Assembly (NCBI RefSeq): GCF_014646055.1
Contig: NZ_BMMS01000016.1
Location: 1 to 64,000 of the forward strand
Length of the DNA: 64,000 nucleotides
Origin: Wenjunlia tyrosinilytica
GTDB lineage: Bacteria; Actinomycetota; Actinomycetes; Streptomycetales; Streptomycetaceae
Direction of reading: 5' to 3'
A model generated the notes under the pieces. The model made no database searches. It had not been told where the DNA came from and worked only from the letters and a program-made list of their open reading frames with translations. Shown here piece after piece: positions 30,569-38,628 of this stretch. The translations under genes were made by a program, and so were the position numbers. Position 1 is the stretch's first letter; each line of letters opens with the position of its first letter.

Positions 30569-30660
30569 TTCTCCGGCAACTGCTCTCCGGCAACCGCCCT
30601 CCAGCAACTGCTGTCGGAGCAACTGCCCTCCGGCGATTGCTCTCCGGCGTTTCCCGCCGG
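30569..30660. repeat. imperfect short repeats upstream of the DUF6099-like gene
   Basis: Variants of CTCCGGCAACTG recur about six times (for example CTCCGGCAAC, CTCCAGCAACTG, CTCCGGCGATTG). They fill much of the 233-base gap 30547-30779, which otherwise shows no gene. Confidence 0.6.
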
Positions 30661-30779
30661 TGCCAACACTGACGGATCCGGACGCGACGAAAAAGCCTCG
30701 CCCGCGGATCTGTGGACAACTCCCCACCTGGGGAAAGAACCATCACTCGAACGGGTGGGAGTTCAGCGTGGCGCTGCCG

Positions 30780-31100
30780 TCACGGCGTCGGGAAGCGCCT
30801 TTCGTTCCGCTCGATCTTCGCGGTCAGCGCCTTCAGCGGATCGACTCCCAGCACCTCGCAGAACTGGAGCAGATACGCCAGGACATCAGCGACCTCGTCC
30901 TCCACCCGCCGGGCCGACTCCGGCGACTCCATGACCCGCGCGGACTCCTCCGGAGTGAGCCACTGGAAGATCTCCAGCAGCTCGGACGCCTCCACGCTCA
31001 GAGCCGAGGCCAGGTTCTTCGGTGTGTGGTAGGGCTGCCAGTCGCGGGCATCCGCGAATTCGGCCAGCCGTTGCCGCAAGTGGTTCAGATCTTCGCTCAC
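30780..31100 (-). CDS. MazG-like nucleotide pyrophosphohydrolase
   Basis: 106 residues, all-alpha NTP pyrophosphatase of the MazG-like/dCTPase (RS21-C6) type. It has the metal-binding EASELLEIFQWLT and EDEVADVLAYLLQFCE motifs (EExxE and ExxD). It probably hydrolyses non-canonical or excess dNTPs to monophosphates. GTG start at 31100. It follows the AAA ATPase gene on the same strand after an 85-base gap of tandem repeats; no functional link is obvious. Confidence 0.9.
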   Translation of the reverse strand: MSEDLNHLRQRLAEFADARDWQPYHTPKNLASALSVEASELLEIFQWLTPEESARVMESPESARRVEDEVADVLAYLLQFCEVLGVDPLKALTAKIERNERRFPTP

Positions 31101-31140
31101 CGCACCTGTCTACCGCAGGGACCGCGGACCGCGGCGACCG

Positions 31141-31180
31141 CGGGGAACCGCGGGGAACCGCGGGGAACCGCGGGGACCGC
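31141..31180. repeat. 10-bp tandem repeat
   Basis: CGGGGAACCG three times head-to-tail (31141-31170) and a fourth degenerate copy, preceded by related CCGCGGACC steps. It lies in the gap between the AAA ATPase and MazG genes. Confidence 0.85.
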
Positions 31181-31185
31181 GTGCA

Positions 31186-32322
31186 CTACCCCAGTGGCAG
31201 GGAGGCGAGCGTCACCCCCGGCAGGTCCTCCACCCAAGTCCCCGCGTGCGCGGTCGCCACCACCCGCACATGGCCGCGCTCGCACATCCGCCCGGCGAGT
31301 GCGAGGAGTTCACGCACCTGGCGGCGGTCCAGGCCCCGGTCCACGTCGTGGGCGAGCACCGTCAGCAGTTGCAGCGCGTCCGGGACCTCGGCCACGTCCA
31401 TCGCCAGGATTCCCGGCCCGGTCAGCAGGACCAGCGCGAAGGCCAGCGCTCTCAGCTCACCCTCACCCATCAGTTCCACGGGCATCAGTCCCAGCCGTCC
31501 CCGGTCCACGGCCGCCATGACGTTCCCCGACTCACCGCGCACCGCCGTCACCCGCTCGACCGGGTAAGGGCACAGCGCCCTCATGGCGTCGCCCAGCAGA
31601 CCGTGGCGGATCCGGCACTCGTTCTCGGTACGGCCCACGACCGCGGAGACATTGCGCGCGCTCGGGTGCAGAAGCCCGTCGCGGGCGGCCACCCAGCCGC
31701 GCATCGCGCCCGGCGCCGGATCGACGCCGAAGACCCCGCGCAGGCCCACCACCAGTTGCTCCGCCGCGTCCAGCACCAGCCGCTGCCCCTGCGTCTTCCC
31801 GGCCACCCGCAGCGGCAGCAGTGCCGAGGCCAGCCGGTCGTCCGGCAGGGGCGCCCTGGTGACGGGGACCAGACCGGCCGTGTGCCAGGCCGCCTGGACC
31901 GACCGGCGTCGGGGGTCCCGCAGCGCCGTCTCCAGCAGCACCTCCCCCGCTCCGGTCATCCGTTCTCCGACGATTCTCAGCTCCGGTTCGACCTGGACGG
32001 CCAACTCCAGCCGCACGGGGCCCAGCCTGCCGTCGACCGTGCAGCCGATCCGGATCCCCCGCCGCCCCTGCACGTCCGCCCCGACGCCCAGCGGTACGCA
32101 CGCCGCGGCCCCTCCGCGCACCCCGCGCAACGCGTCCGATACCGTCTCACCGTTCGCCAACTGCCCCAGTACGGCGAGTGCTTCGAGCGCGTTGGACTTG
32201 CCCGCACCCGCCCCACCGGCGAGCACCGTCAAAGGCCCCAGGCGCAGCCGTGCCCCTCGGAAGGACTTGAAGGACGACAACCGCAACTCGGTGACCGCAG
32301 GACGCGCGCACTCCCCATTCAT
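31186..32322 (-). CDS. AAA/ABC-type ATP-binding protein (RecF/SMC-like)
   Basis: 378 residues. N-terminal ITELRLSSFKSF-like start (TELRLSSFKSFRGARLRLGP), Walker A GGAGAGKSN, and C-terminal LMGEGELRALAFALVLLTGPG with Walker B-like ILAMDVAEVPDAL. This matches AAA_15/AAA_21 type ATPases of the RecF/OLD neighbourhood. The usual Walker B Asp-Glu is MDVAE, so catalysis may be weak. No partner nuclease is adjacent, so it does not look like a complete OLD or defence system. Its role is unknown. Confidence 0.75.
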   Translation of the reverse strand: MNGECARPAVTELRLSSFKSFRGARLRLGPLTVLAGGAGAGKSNALEALAVLGQLANGETVSDALRGVRGGAAACVPLGVGADVQGRRGIRIGCTVDGRLGPVRLELAVQVEPELRIVGERMTGAGEVLLETALRDPRRRSVQAAWHTAGLVPVTRAPLPDDRLASALLPLRVAGKTQGQRLVLDAAEQLVVGLRGVFGVDPAPGAMRGWVAARDGLLHPSARNVSAVVGRTENECRIRHGLLGDAMRALCPYPVERVTAVRGESGNVMAAVDRGRLGLMPVELMGEGELRALAFALVLLTGPGILAMDVAEVPDALQLLTVLAHDVDRGLDRRQVRELLALAGRMCERGHVRVVATAHAGTWVEDLPGVTLASLPLG

Positions 32323-32462
32323 GTTCGGCAGCCAAGCGCACGAATTTCAGCCGAAGCGTTACGTCACGCGGTAGTTCGCCCGTACCGGGGAATGCTGAGA
32401 TCCGGCTCCGAGGCCATTCATCCGCTCGCGCGGGAACGCAGGGAAATGAGGAGAGACGCACG

Positions 32463-33395
32463 ATGGAATCCGCGACCACTGCGGGCAAGGCCCCCGCGGC
32501 CCCCTACACAACAGAGGTCGCCCCCGGCGTCCACGCCTTTGTGCAGCCGGACGGCGGCTGGTGCCTGAACAACGCGGGTTTCGTCACCGGCTCCGGCGCC
32601 ACGATCCTCATCGACACCGCCGCCACCGTCGCCCGTGCGGAGCACCTGCGTGACACCGTCGCGGCCGCCGGGGCTCCGGCGCCCCGCCTCGTGATCAACA
32701 CCCACTACCACGGCGACCACACGTACGGTAACTGCGTCTTCACTCCCGAGGCGACCGTCGTCGGGCACGCGGGCTGCCGCCGCGAGGTGATCGCGGCCGG
32801 CCTGGACCTGCCCGGCCTGTGGCCGAATGTCACCTGGGGCGATGTACGGGTCAGCCCGCCCACCGTCACGTACACCGACCGGCTCGTCCTGCACGCGGGC
32901 GAGACCGAGGTCGAGCTGATCCACCCGGGCGAGGCGCACACCACGGGCGACTCCATCGTCTGGATCCCCGAGCACCGCGTCGTCTTCACCGGGGACCTGG
33001 TCTTCTCCGGTGGAACGCCGTTCGTCCTGATGGGGACGGTCGAGGGCTCGCTGCGGGCACTGGACCAGCTGCGCGAGCTCGGTGCCACGACCGTCGTTCC
33101 CGGCCACGGCCCGCTGTGCGGACCGGAGGTGTACGACACGTGCGAACGCTATCTGCGGTTCGTCACGGAGCTGGCGGCCCGAGGCCACGCCCGGGGGCGC
33201 GCTCCGCTGGATGTGGCCCTGGAGACCGACCTCGGGGAGTTCGCCGCCCTGGGGGAGCGGGAGAGGCTCGTGGGCAATCTCCACCGCGCCTACGCCGAGC
33301 TCGACGGGCTGCCCCCGGGCGCGCCCATCGACTACATCGCGGCGATCACGGACATGGCGGCGTTCTCGGGCGGCGACATCCCCTGCCGCGCCTGA
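32463..33395 (+). CDS. MBL-fold metallo-hydrolase
   Basis: 310 residues, metallo-beta-lactamase fold with the metal motif [22 protein letters not shown] and [10 protein letters not shown], then [10 protein letters not shown]. All metal ligands are present. The overall form resembles cyclase-type hydrolases that act on esters or lactones; the substrate is unknown. Good ribosome site GAGGAGA eight bases before the ATG. Divergent from the AAA ATPase gene across 140 bases and upstream of dapD, with an 86-base gap. Confidence 0.88.
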   Translation: MESATTAGKAPAAPYTTEVAPGVHAFVQPDGGWCLNNAGFVTGSGATILIDTAATVARAEHLRDTVAAAGAPAPRLVINTHYHGDHTYGNCVFTPEATVVGHAGCRREVIAAGLDLPGLWPNVTWGDVRVSPPTVTYTDRLVLHAGETEVELIHPGEAHTTGDSIVWIPEHRVVFTGDLVFSGGTPFVLMGTVEGSLRALDQLRELGATTVVPGHGPLCGPEVYDTCERYLRFVTELAARGHARGRAPLDVALETDLGEFAALGERERLVGNLHRAYAELDGLPPGAPIDYIAAITDMAAFSGGDIPCRA

Positions 33396-33468
33396 TCCGC
33401 GTTGCTGAGCCCGCGAGGGTGGGGCGGGCCAGGGGTGGCCCGGTTCGGCATCCCGGCATGCCATTGAC

Positions 33469-33484
33469 TAGCGTGCGGGGTGTG
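33469..33484 (+). promoter_or_regulatory. leaderless promoter at dapD
   Basis: TAGCGT (33469-33474), seven bases, then GTG (33482-33484), with no ribosome site in between. This is the geometry of a -10 box whose transcript begins at the start codon. Confidence 0.5.
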
Positions 33485-34474
33485 ACCACTGACAACACCG
33501 CCCCCCGCAAGGCAGGTGCCAGCGCTTCCGGTCTCGCCACCGTGGCAGCCGACGGCACCGTTCTCGACACCTGGTTCCCCGCTCCGTCCCTGGTCGAACA
33601 GCCGGGGCCGGCCGGCACTGTCCGCCTGACGGCCGAGGAAGCCGCCTCGGAGCTCGGCGAGGCCGCCTCCCGCGCGCTGCGCAAGGACCCGCGCCGTGAC
33701 GTCGAGATCGTGGCGGTCCGCACCGTCATCTCCTCCCTCGACGACAAGCCGCTGGACGCGCACGACGCCTACCTGCGACTGCATCTGCTCAGCCACCGCC
33801 TGGTGCGGCCGAACGGCCAGAGCCTGGAGGGGCTGTTCGGCCTCCTGGCCAATGTGGCCTGGACGAGCATCGGACCGTGCCCGGTCGACCGGCTCGAGCA
33901 GGCCCGCCTGCTCGCCCGCGCCGAGGGACTGCACCTGTCGGTGTACGGCGTGGACAAGTTCCCGCGCATGACGGACTACGTGGCACCCTCCGGTGTACGG
34001 ATCGCGGACGCCGACCGGGTCCGTCTGGGTGCCCATCTGGCTTCCGGCACCACGGTCATGCACGAGGGCTTCTGCAACTTCAACGCGGGCACCCTCGGCA
34101 CCTCCATGGTCGAGGGCCGCATCAGCCAGGGCGTCGTGATCGGCGACGGCTCCGACGTGGGCGGCGGCGCCTCGATCATGGGCACCCTCTCGGGCGGCGG
34201 CAAGGCGATCGTCTCGGTCGGCGAGCGCTGCCTGCTCGGCGCCGAGTCCGGCATCGGCATCTCGCTGGGTGACGACTGCATCGTGGAGGCGGGCCTCTAC
34301 GTCACCGCGGGCACCCGGGTGACCACCCCGGACGGCAAGGTGGCCAAGGCGGCCGAGCTGTCCGGCCAGTCCAACCTGCTCTTCCGCCGCAACTCCCAGT
34401 CCGGCACGGTCGAGGTCCTGACCCGCTCGGGCTCCTGGGGCGGCCTGAACGCGGACCTGCACAGCCACAACTGA
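33482..34474 (+). CDS. dapD: 2,3,4,5-tetrahydropyridine-2,6-dicarboxylate N-succinyltransferase
   Basis: 330 residues, actinobacterial DapD. The N-terminal domain ([29 protein letters not shown]) is followed by a left-handed beta-helix of hexapeptide repeats ([20 protein letters not shown], then [16 protein letters not shown]). It transfers succinyl from succinyl-CoA in the meso-diaminopimelate/lysine pathway. An in-frame ATG 24 bases upstream has no ribosome site. The GTG with TAGCGT seven bases upstream suggests a leaderless mRNA, and the resulting N-terminus (MTTDNTAP) is sensible. Confidence 0.93.
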   Translation: MTTDNTAPRKAGASASGLATVAADGTVLDTWFPAPSLVEQPGPAGTVRLTAEEAASELGEAASRALRKDPRRDVEIVAVRTVISSLDDKPLDAHDAYLRLHLLSHRLVRPNGQSLEGLFGLLANVAWTSIGPCPVDRLEQARLLARAEGLHLSVYGVDKFPRMTDYVAPSGVRIADADRVRLGAHLASGTTVMHEGFCNFNAGTLGTSMVEGRISQGVVIGDGSDVGGGASIMGTLSGGGKAIVSVGERCLLGAESGIGISLGDDCIVEAGLYVTAGTRVTTPDGKVAKAAELSGQSNLLFRRNSQSGTVEVLTRSGSWGGLNADLHSHN

Positions 34475-34497
34475 GCCAACGAGTCGGCACGACCGCT

Positions 34498-34535
34498 CCG
34501 GCCCCGCCCCCGCCGCGTGCGGGTGGCGGGGCCGG
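34498..34535 (+). terminator. dapD terminator
   Basis: CCGGCCCCGCC (34498-34508) pairs perfectly with GGCGGGGCCGG (34525-34535); flanking ACGAC/GTCGT can extend it. It lies 24 bases after the dapD stop. Confidence 0.75.
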
Positions 34536-34673
34536 TCGTCGTTGCGGACCGGGAAGACCGCGGTGCGCCGCCAACGGCGCCGATCGCGGTGCCCGCGAAA
34601 AAGCGGCGATGGCGGTGCCCGCGCCGACCGCGCGCCGACCGCCATCCTTCGGCGGCGGCCTCGCGCCCCTCGC

Positions 34674-36062
34674 TCAGTGCGACGCCCCGCGCCACCCCCG
34701 GGGGTCGACGCCGCCGGGCACCGGCGCCGCGGGAGCGTACGGCTTGCGGGTGAAGACGAAGGTGCCCAGGTCGAGGTGGCCGACCCGGCCGTCGGGGCTT
34801 TGGACCACCCGCAGCACCTCCCCCGCGTAGTAGCCGTCGAGCCCGGTCCAGGTGCCGTCCGGCTCGGCGCGGAAGCGCGAACCGCGTCCCTTGCCGTCCA
34901 TGGGTTGCAGCTCGAGGCTGCGGTCGGCCTTGAGCCGCAGGACGAATGGGCTCGCGCCCCAGTACCAGGGACCGGTCAGGTCCAGCAGCCGGGTGTCCAC
35001 GTCCTCCAGCGGCCGCCACTCCTCGGGGATGCGCGGCTCGCGTTCGGCGACGACGGCCACCAGGTCGGCGGCGAGCGCCGCGGCCGCGAGCCCCGACGTC
35101 GCATTCGCCAGCGCGATCCCGGCGAGCCCGTCCGCCGTGCTCAGCCACAGCGTCGCCACGAATCCGGGCATGGAGCCGCTGTGCCCCACGAGCTGCCGCC
35201 CGTCCACGCAGGTGGTCTGCAGACCGAGGCCGTACCCGGAGGCCGGGGTGCCGGGGTCGGACGGGGCGGCGGGTTCCCGCATCCGCGCCACCGTGTCGGC
35301 GGACAGCACATCCGGGTGCCCGGCGGCGAGGAAGGCGGCCCATCGGCTCAGATCCTCGGCCGTGGACCACAGCTGCCCCGCCGGGGCCATCCGACCCGTC
35401 TCCTGCACGGCCTCGGCCAGCAGGACGTCCGCCCATGGGTGAACGGCCCACCCCTCGGCGTGCGGGGGCCGGGGCTTGAGCGAGGTCCGCCGCATCCCGA
35501 GCGGTTCCAGGACCTCGCGGCGCAGCACGCCGGCCCAGTCCTCGCCGCGTACGTGTTCCACGAGCGCTCCCAGCAGGGCGTAACCCGGGTTGGAGTAGTG
35601 GAACCGCCGTCCCGCAGGGTGGGGCGCCGGGCCTTCGGGGACGACGTCCTCCAGCCGGGGCCGCAGCTCCCCCGGGGTGCGCTCCCACCAGGGCCCCGGC
35701 GCTTCGGCCGCGAGCCCCGAGGTGTGGGAGAGCAGTTGGTGCGCGGTCGCCCGGCCCACTCCGTCCCTCAGCTTTGCGCCGGTGTCGGGCAGATACCTCA
35801 CGACGGGCTCGGCGAGGTCCACCAGTCCTTCGTCACGCAGCCGCATCACCATCACGGCGACGAAGGTCTTCGTCAGTGATCCGATGCGGAACTGCGTGTC
35901 CCCGGTCGGCCGCTGCCCGTGGACCGTTCCCCGGGCGTCCAGCCAGACGGGACGTCCGTCGCGGACGACGGCTCCGACCAGTGCGGGGGCGCGCCCCTCG
36001 GCCTGAACGGTGGCGATCCTGTGCAGCAGGGCTCGGCGGGTCTCGGGCAAGAGCTCTTCCAT
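34674..36062 (-). CDS. serine hydrolase (class C beta-lactamase/DD-peptidase family)
   Basis: 462 residues. The N-terminal beta-lactamase-like domain has the catalytic SLTK (SxxK, near residue 62), YSN (YxN, near 155) and HSG in place of KTG (GHSGSMPG, near 310). A C-terminal beta-rich domain of about 110 residues follows (TGPWYWGASPFVLRLK onward). No signal peptide is seen, so it is probably cytosolic, acting as an esterase or peptidase; the substrate is unknown. The ATG start lies at the end of the open frame with no rival. Confidence 0.88.
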   Translation of the reverse strand: MEELLPETRRALLHRIATVQAEGRAPALVGAVVRDGRPVWLDARGTVHGQRPTGDTQFRIGSLTKTFVAVMVMRLRDEGLVDLAEPVVRYLPDTGAKLRDGVGRATAHQLLSHTSGLAAEAPGPWWERTPGELRPRLEDVVPEGPAPHPAGRRFHYSNPGYALLGALVEHVRGEDWAGVLRREVLEPLGMRRTSLKPRPPHAEGWAVHPWADVLLAEAVQETGRMAPAGQLWSTAEDLSRWAAFLAAGHPDVLSADTVARMREPAAPSDPGTPASGYGLGLQTTCVDGRQLVGHSGSMPGFVATLWLSTADGLAGIALANATSGLAAAALAADLVAVVAEREPRIPEEWRPLEDVDTRLLDLTGPWYWGASPFVLRLKADRSLELQPMDGKGRGSRFRAEPDGTWTGLDGYYAGEVLRVVQSPDGRVGHLDLGTFVFTRKPYAPAAPVPGGVDPRGWRGASH

Positions 36063-36130
36063 GGCCCCCGATCATGGCAGCCGCGGACGGCGCCCGGCGA
36101 CGGCGAGCCCACGGGGCCTTGGCGAGCTCG

Positions 36131-36301
36131 CCGGGCCACGGACAGCAGAGTGCGGTGATGGGTCGGAGTGTCGATCTCGTCGAGGAGGGCGGTGGCCAGG
36201 TCAGCGTGCGGGATACGGCCCACGCCCTCGGCGTGGGCGAGGAGCGTCGTACCCCCGGTCCGGTAGCGGCCGGTACGCGGGGCCCGCCGCATCAGTTCCA
36301 T
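36131..36301 (-). pseudogene. C-terminal remnant of an NAD(P)-binding (NmrA/epimerase-like) gene
   Basis: About 57 codons read GTGRYRTGG-type text and then LAHAEGVGRIPHADLATALLDEIDTPTHHRTLLSVA, the usual end of NAD(P)H-binding epimerase-like proteins (SxxDxAxALLDExExPxH). A stop codon lies seven codons upstream and no Rossmann GxxGxxG motif precedes it, so the first 150 or more residues are missing. It is probably a degraded gene; no ribosome site supports the short ORF as such. Confidence 0.55.
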
Positions 36302-36376
36302 CGGATTCCATCGGAGGGACTACGGCCGGCCGGTCAACGCCGGCCCCGAAGCGGTGAGCACGCCGAGCTCGGTCAC

Positions 36377-36422
36377 GTCGGACTTGGTTCACGTCGGACT
36401 TGGTCGGACTTGGTCGGACTTG
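36377..36422. repeat. 10-bp tandem repeat GTCGGACTTG
   Basis: Three head-to-tail copies (36393-36422) and one more at 36377-36386, followed by GTCACGGCGAGCTCG-type steps that also recur nearby. The gap 36302-36574 otherwise contains only the promoter of the next gene. Confidence 0.85.
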
Positions 36423-36574
36423 GTCACGGCGAGCTCGCTCACGTCGAGCTCGGCCACGTGTGCCCGGACGGTGGCCACGGGGGTGCCGGTCACTTCACCG
36501 GTTGCTTCAACGGTGTCGGGCGCCCGCTCCGGGGAATCGGAGCGCTGTCGGTGGGCTGGGTTATCGTCGGCGGT

Positions 36575-36850
36575 GTGACCGAACCGCTCAGTCCTGTGCT
36601 CACCGAGGCCTTGCGGGCGATGGAGCGCGACGGGCCGGTGATCCGGACCGCGTCCGAGGAGAGTCCGCCGCGGGCGGAGTACGAGCCGACCGCCCTCGGG
36701 CGCTCGCTTCCCAACCCTTTGGCGGCCGCCCGCGATCGGGCGCGTGAGCGTCCCGCGGAGATGGCCCAGGCTCGTGAGGCCCACGAGCGCCGTGCGGCCG
36801 GGACGGCGCCTCACCGCAGCGGTGATCCGGAAGGCGCGCTGCCCCGATGA
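36575..36850 (+). CDS. small uncharacterised protein upstream of DUF3052 gene
   Basis: 91 residues, charged and Arg/Glu-rich (VTEPLSPVLTEALRAMERDG, then AAARDRARERPAEMAQ). I do not recognise a domain. Support for being real: its stop overlaps the next ATG (ATGA), and TATCGT lies exactly seven bases before the GTG, the same leaderless geometry as at dapD. Third-position GC is high. Probably co-expressed with the DUF3052 protein. Confidence 0.6.
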   Translation: MTEPLSPVLTEALRAMERDGPVIRTASEESPPRAEYEPTALGRSLPNPLAAARDRARERPAEMAQAREAHERRAAGTAPHRSGDPEGALPR

Positions 36851-37260
36851 CGTCGGCCGGATACTCGGCGACGCCGCTCGCCAAGAAGCTCGGCATCAAG
36901 GCGGGCCATGAGGTGGTGCTCGTGCACCGGCCGCAGGACTGGCGCATTCCCGAGCTGCCCGCGGATGTGACGGTCCATGGGACCGAGCGGGGGCGGGCGG
37001 CGGATGTGACCGTCGCGTTCTTCCGTACGCACGCCGATCTCGAGCGCGACGCTCCCGGGCTGGTCTCCTGCCTTCCGCCTGCCTCCTCGCTGTGGATCGC
37101 GTGGCCGCGCCGGGCGGGGGGCCATGAGTCGGACATCACGGAGAACGACCTGCGGGAGCTCCTGCTGCCCACCGGGCTGGTGGATGTGAAGGTGGCAGCG
37201 CTCGGCGAGCACTGGTCGGGCCTGAAGTTCTCCTGGCGCAGGGAGAACCGCCCGCGGTAG
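36847..37260 (+). CDS. DUF3052 family protein
   Basis: 137 residues, actinobacterial DUF3052: ATPLAKKLGIKAGHEVVLVH, a middle VTVAFFRTHADLE, PPASSLWIAWPRRAGG, and a C-terminal GLVDVKVAALGEHWSGLKF. Function unknown; these small soluble proteins are conserved across actinomycetes. Translationally coupled to the preceding small ORF and convergent with the RNA methyltransferase gene two bases away. Confidence 0.88.
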   Translation: MTSAGYSATPLAKKLGIKAGHEVVLVHRPQDWRIPELPADVTVHGTERGRAADVTVAFFRTHADLERDAPGLVSCLPPASSLWIAWPRRAGGHESDITENDLRELLLPTGLVDVKVAALGEHWSGLKFSWRRENRPR

Positions 37261-37262
37261 CC

Positions 37263-38585
37263 TCAGCGGCCCTCTTCGACCGGTTCAAGGATCGCCACAC
37301 ACTCCACGTGGTGCGTCATCGGGAAGAAGTCGAAGGCGCGCAGTGAGGCGGGACGGTAGCCCTTGTCCGCGAAGAAGGACAGGTCGCGGGCGAGGGCCGC
37401 CGGGTCGCACGCCACGTAGGCGATGCGGCGGGCGTCCAGGCCCGAGAGATGGGAGACGACCTCCCTGCCGGCGCCGGCGCGAGGGGGGTCCAGGACGATC
37501 AGGTCGGTCTCGGTGATGCCGGTGCGCGGCAGGACCTTTTCGACCTTGCCCTGCTCGATGCGGACGTTGTCCATGTCCCGCAGGTTGTGGCGGGCGTCGT
37601 CGACCGCCTGGCGGGAGGACTCGATGCCGAGGACGGCGCGCACATTCTGGGCGAGCGCCCCCGCGAAGAGACCGACGCCGCAGTAGAGGTCGATCGCCGT
37701 GTCCCCCGGCTTGGGGGCGAGCCCCTCCAGCACGGCGAAGACGAGGGTGTCGGGGGCCGCGGGGTGGACCTGCCAGAAACCGCCCGAGCTGACCCGCCAG
37801 GTGCGGTCGGCGGCGCGTTCGCGCACGAACGGGCGGCCATGGGTGCGGTGGGCACCGCCCTGGTCGTCGATGCGCAGCACCGAGACCGGCCGGTCCAGTC
37901 CGACGAGCGGCAGCCGCCCGCCGGGCCGCGGGGTGATGAGCACTTGGCGGTCGTTCGACCCGGTGGCCGTGATGGCCTCGACGGCGGCGGTGTCCGGCCA
38001 CTGCCGTGACTCCACGCCCAGCTCCTGGATGCCGGGGGCGGCGATCAGGCAGCGGTCGACGGGTTCGACGTCGTGGCTGCGGTGGCGGCGCAGTCCCGCA
38101 CGGCCGGAGTCGTCCACGGTGTACTGCACCCGGGTGCGCCACGCGGGGACCTGCCCGGCCGGGACCTTGTCCCCGGGGTGCGGCTCGACGCTGCCGTCCC
38201 ACCCGGCCTCGGCCGGGGTGAGCCCGGCGAGGCGCTGGAGCTGCTCGGTGATGACCTCGGCCTTGAGCCTGCGCTGGGCGCCCGGGGTCGCGTGCTGCCA
38301 GTCGCAGCCTCCGCACCTGCCGGGGCCGGAGAACGGGCACGGGGCCTCGATCCGGTCCCGGGACGCCTCGATGACCTCGACCGCGTCGGCACGCAGGAAG
38401 CGGGAGCTCTCGGTGCCCTCGGTGACGAGCGCTACGACGCGCTCCCCCGGCAGCGCGTGGCGCACGAACAGCACCCGGCCGTCGTGGCGGGCGACGCAGT
38501 GCCCGCCGTGGGCGACCGGCCCCACCTCGACCTCGTACCGTTCGCCGGCCAAGGCGGCGGAGTCGTCCTGGGGGTGGGTTCGCAC
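37263..38585 (-). CDS. TRAM-domain class I SAM-dependent RNA methyltransferase (RumA/TrmA family)
   Basis: 440 residues. An N-terminal TRAM RNA-binding domain (YEVEVGPVAHGGHCVARHDG) is followed by the iron-sulfur cysteines CPFSGPGRCGGCDWQH, a Rossmann methyltransferase with DLYCGVGLFAG and LDPPRAGAG, and the catalytic-cysteine loop VACDPAALARDL. It makes 5-methyluridine in rRNA or tRNA; which site cannot be told. The GTG at 38585 with AAGGAG ten bases upstream is the likely start; the longer open frame adds a basic tail overlapping the APC gene end. Confidence 0.88.
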   Translation of the reverse strand: MRTHPQDDSAALAGERYEVEVGPVAHGGHCVARHDGRVLFVRHALPGERVVALVTEGTESSRFLRADAVEVIEASRDRIEAPCPFSGPGRCGGCDWQHATPGAQRRLKAEVITEQLQRLAGLTPAEAGWDGSVEPHPGDKVPAGQVPAWRTRVQYTVDDSGRAGLRRHRSHDVEPVDRCLIAAPGIQELGVESRQWPDTAAVEAITATGSNDRQVLITPRPGGRLPLVGLDRPVSVLRIDDQGGAHRTHGRPFVRERAADRTWRVSSGGFWQVHPAAPDTLVFAVLEGLAPKPGDTAIDLYCGVGLFAGALAQNVRAVLGIESSRQAVDDARHNLRDMDNVRIEQGKVEKVLPRTGITETDLIVLDPPRAGAGREVVSHLSGLDARRIAYVACDPAALARDLSFFADKGYRPASLRAFDFFPMTHHVECVAILEPVEEGR

Positions 38586-38628
38586 GGGGGACTTGCTCCT
38601 TGATCGGACTCGCGGCAGACGTGTCAGT

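Noticed and set aside
31141-31180. Possible CRISPR or integration-site repeat
   Set aside because: Ten-base head-to-tail units without spacers; no cas or integrase genes anywhere in the window.
31186-32322. OLD-family or other defence ATPase
   Set aside because: The Walker motifs fit a RecF/AAA_21 ATPase, but no TOPRIM nuclease or helicase partner is adjacent, so a defence role is not supported.
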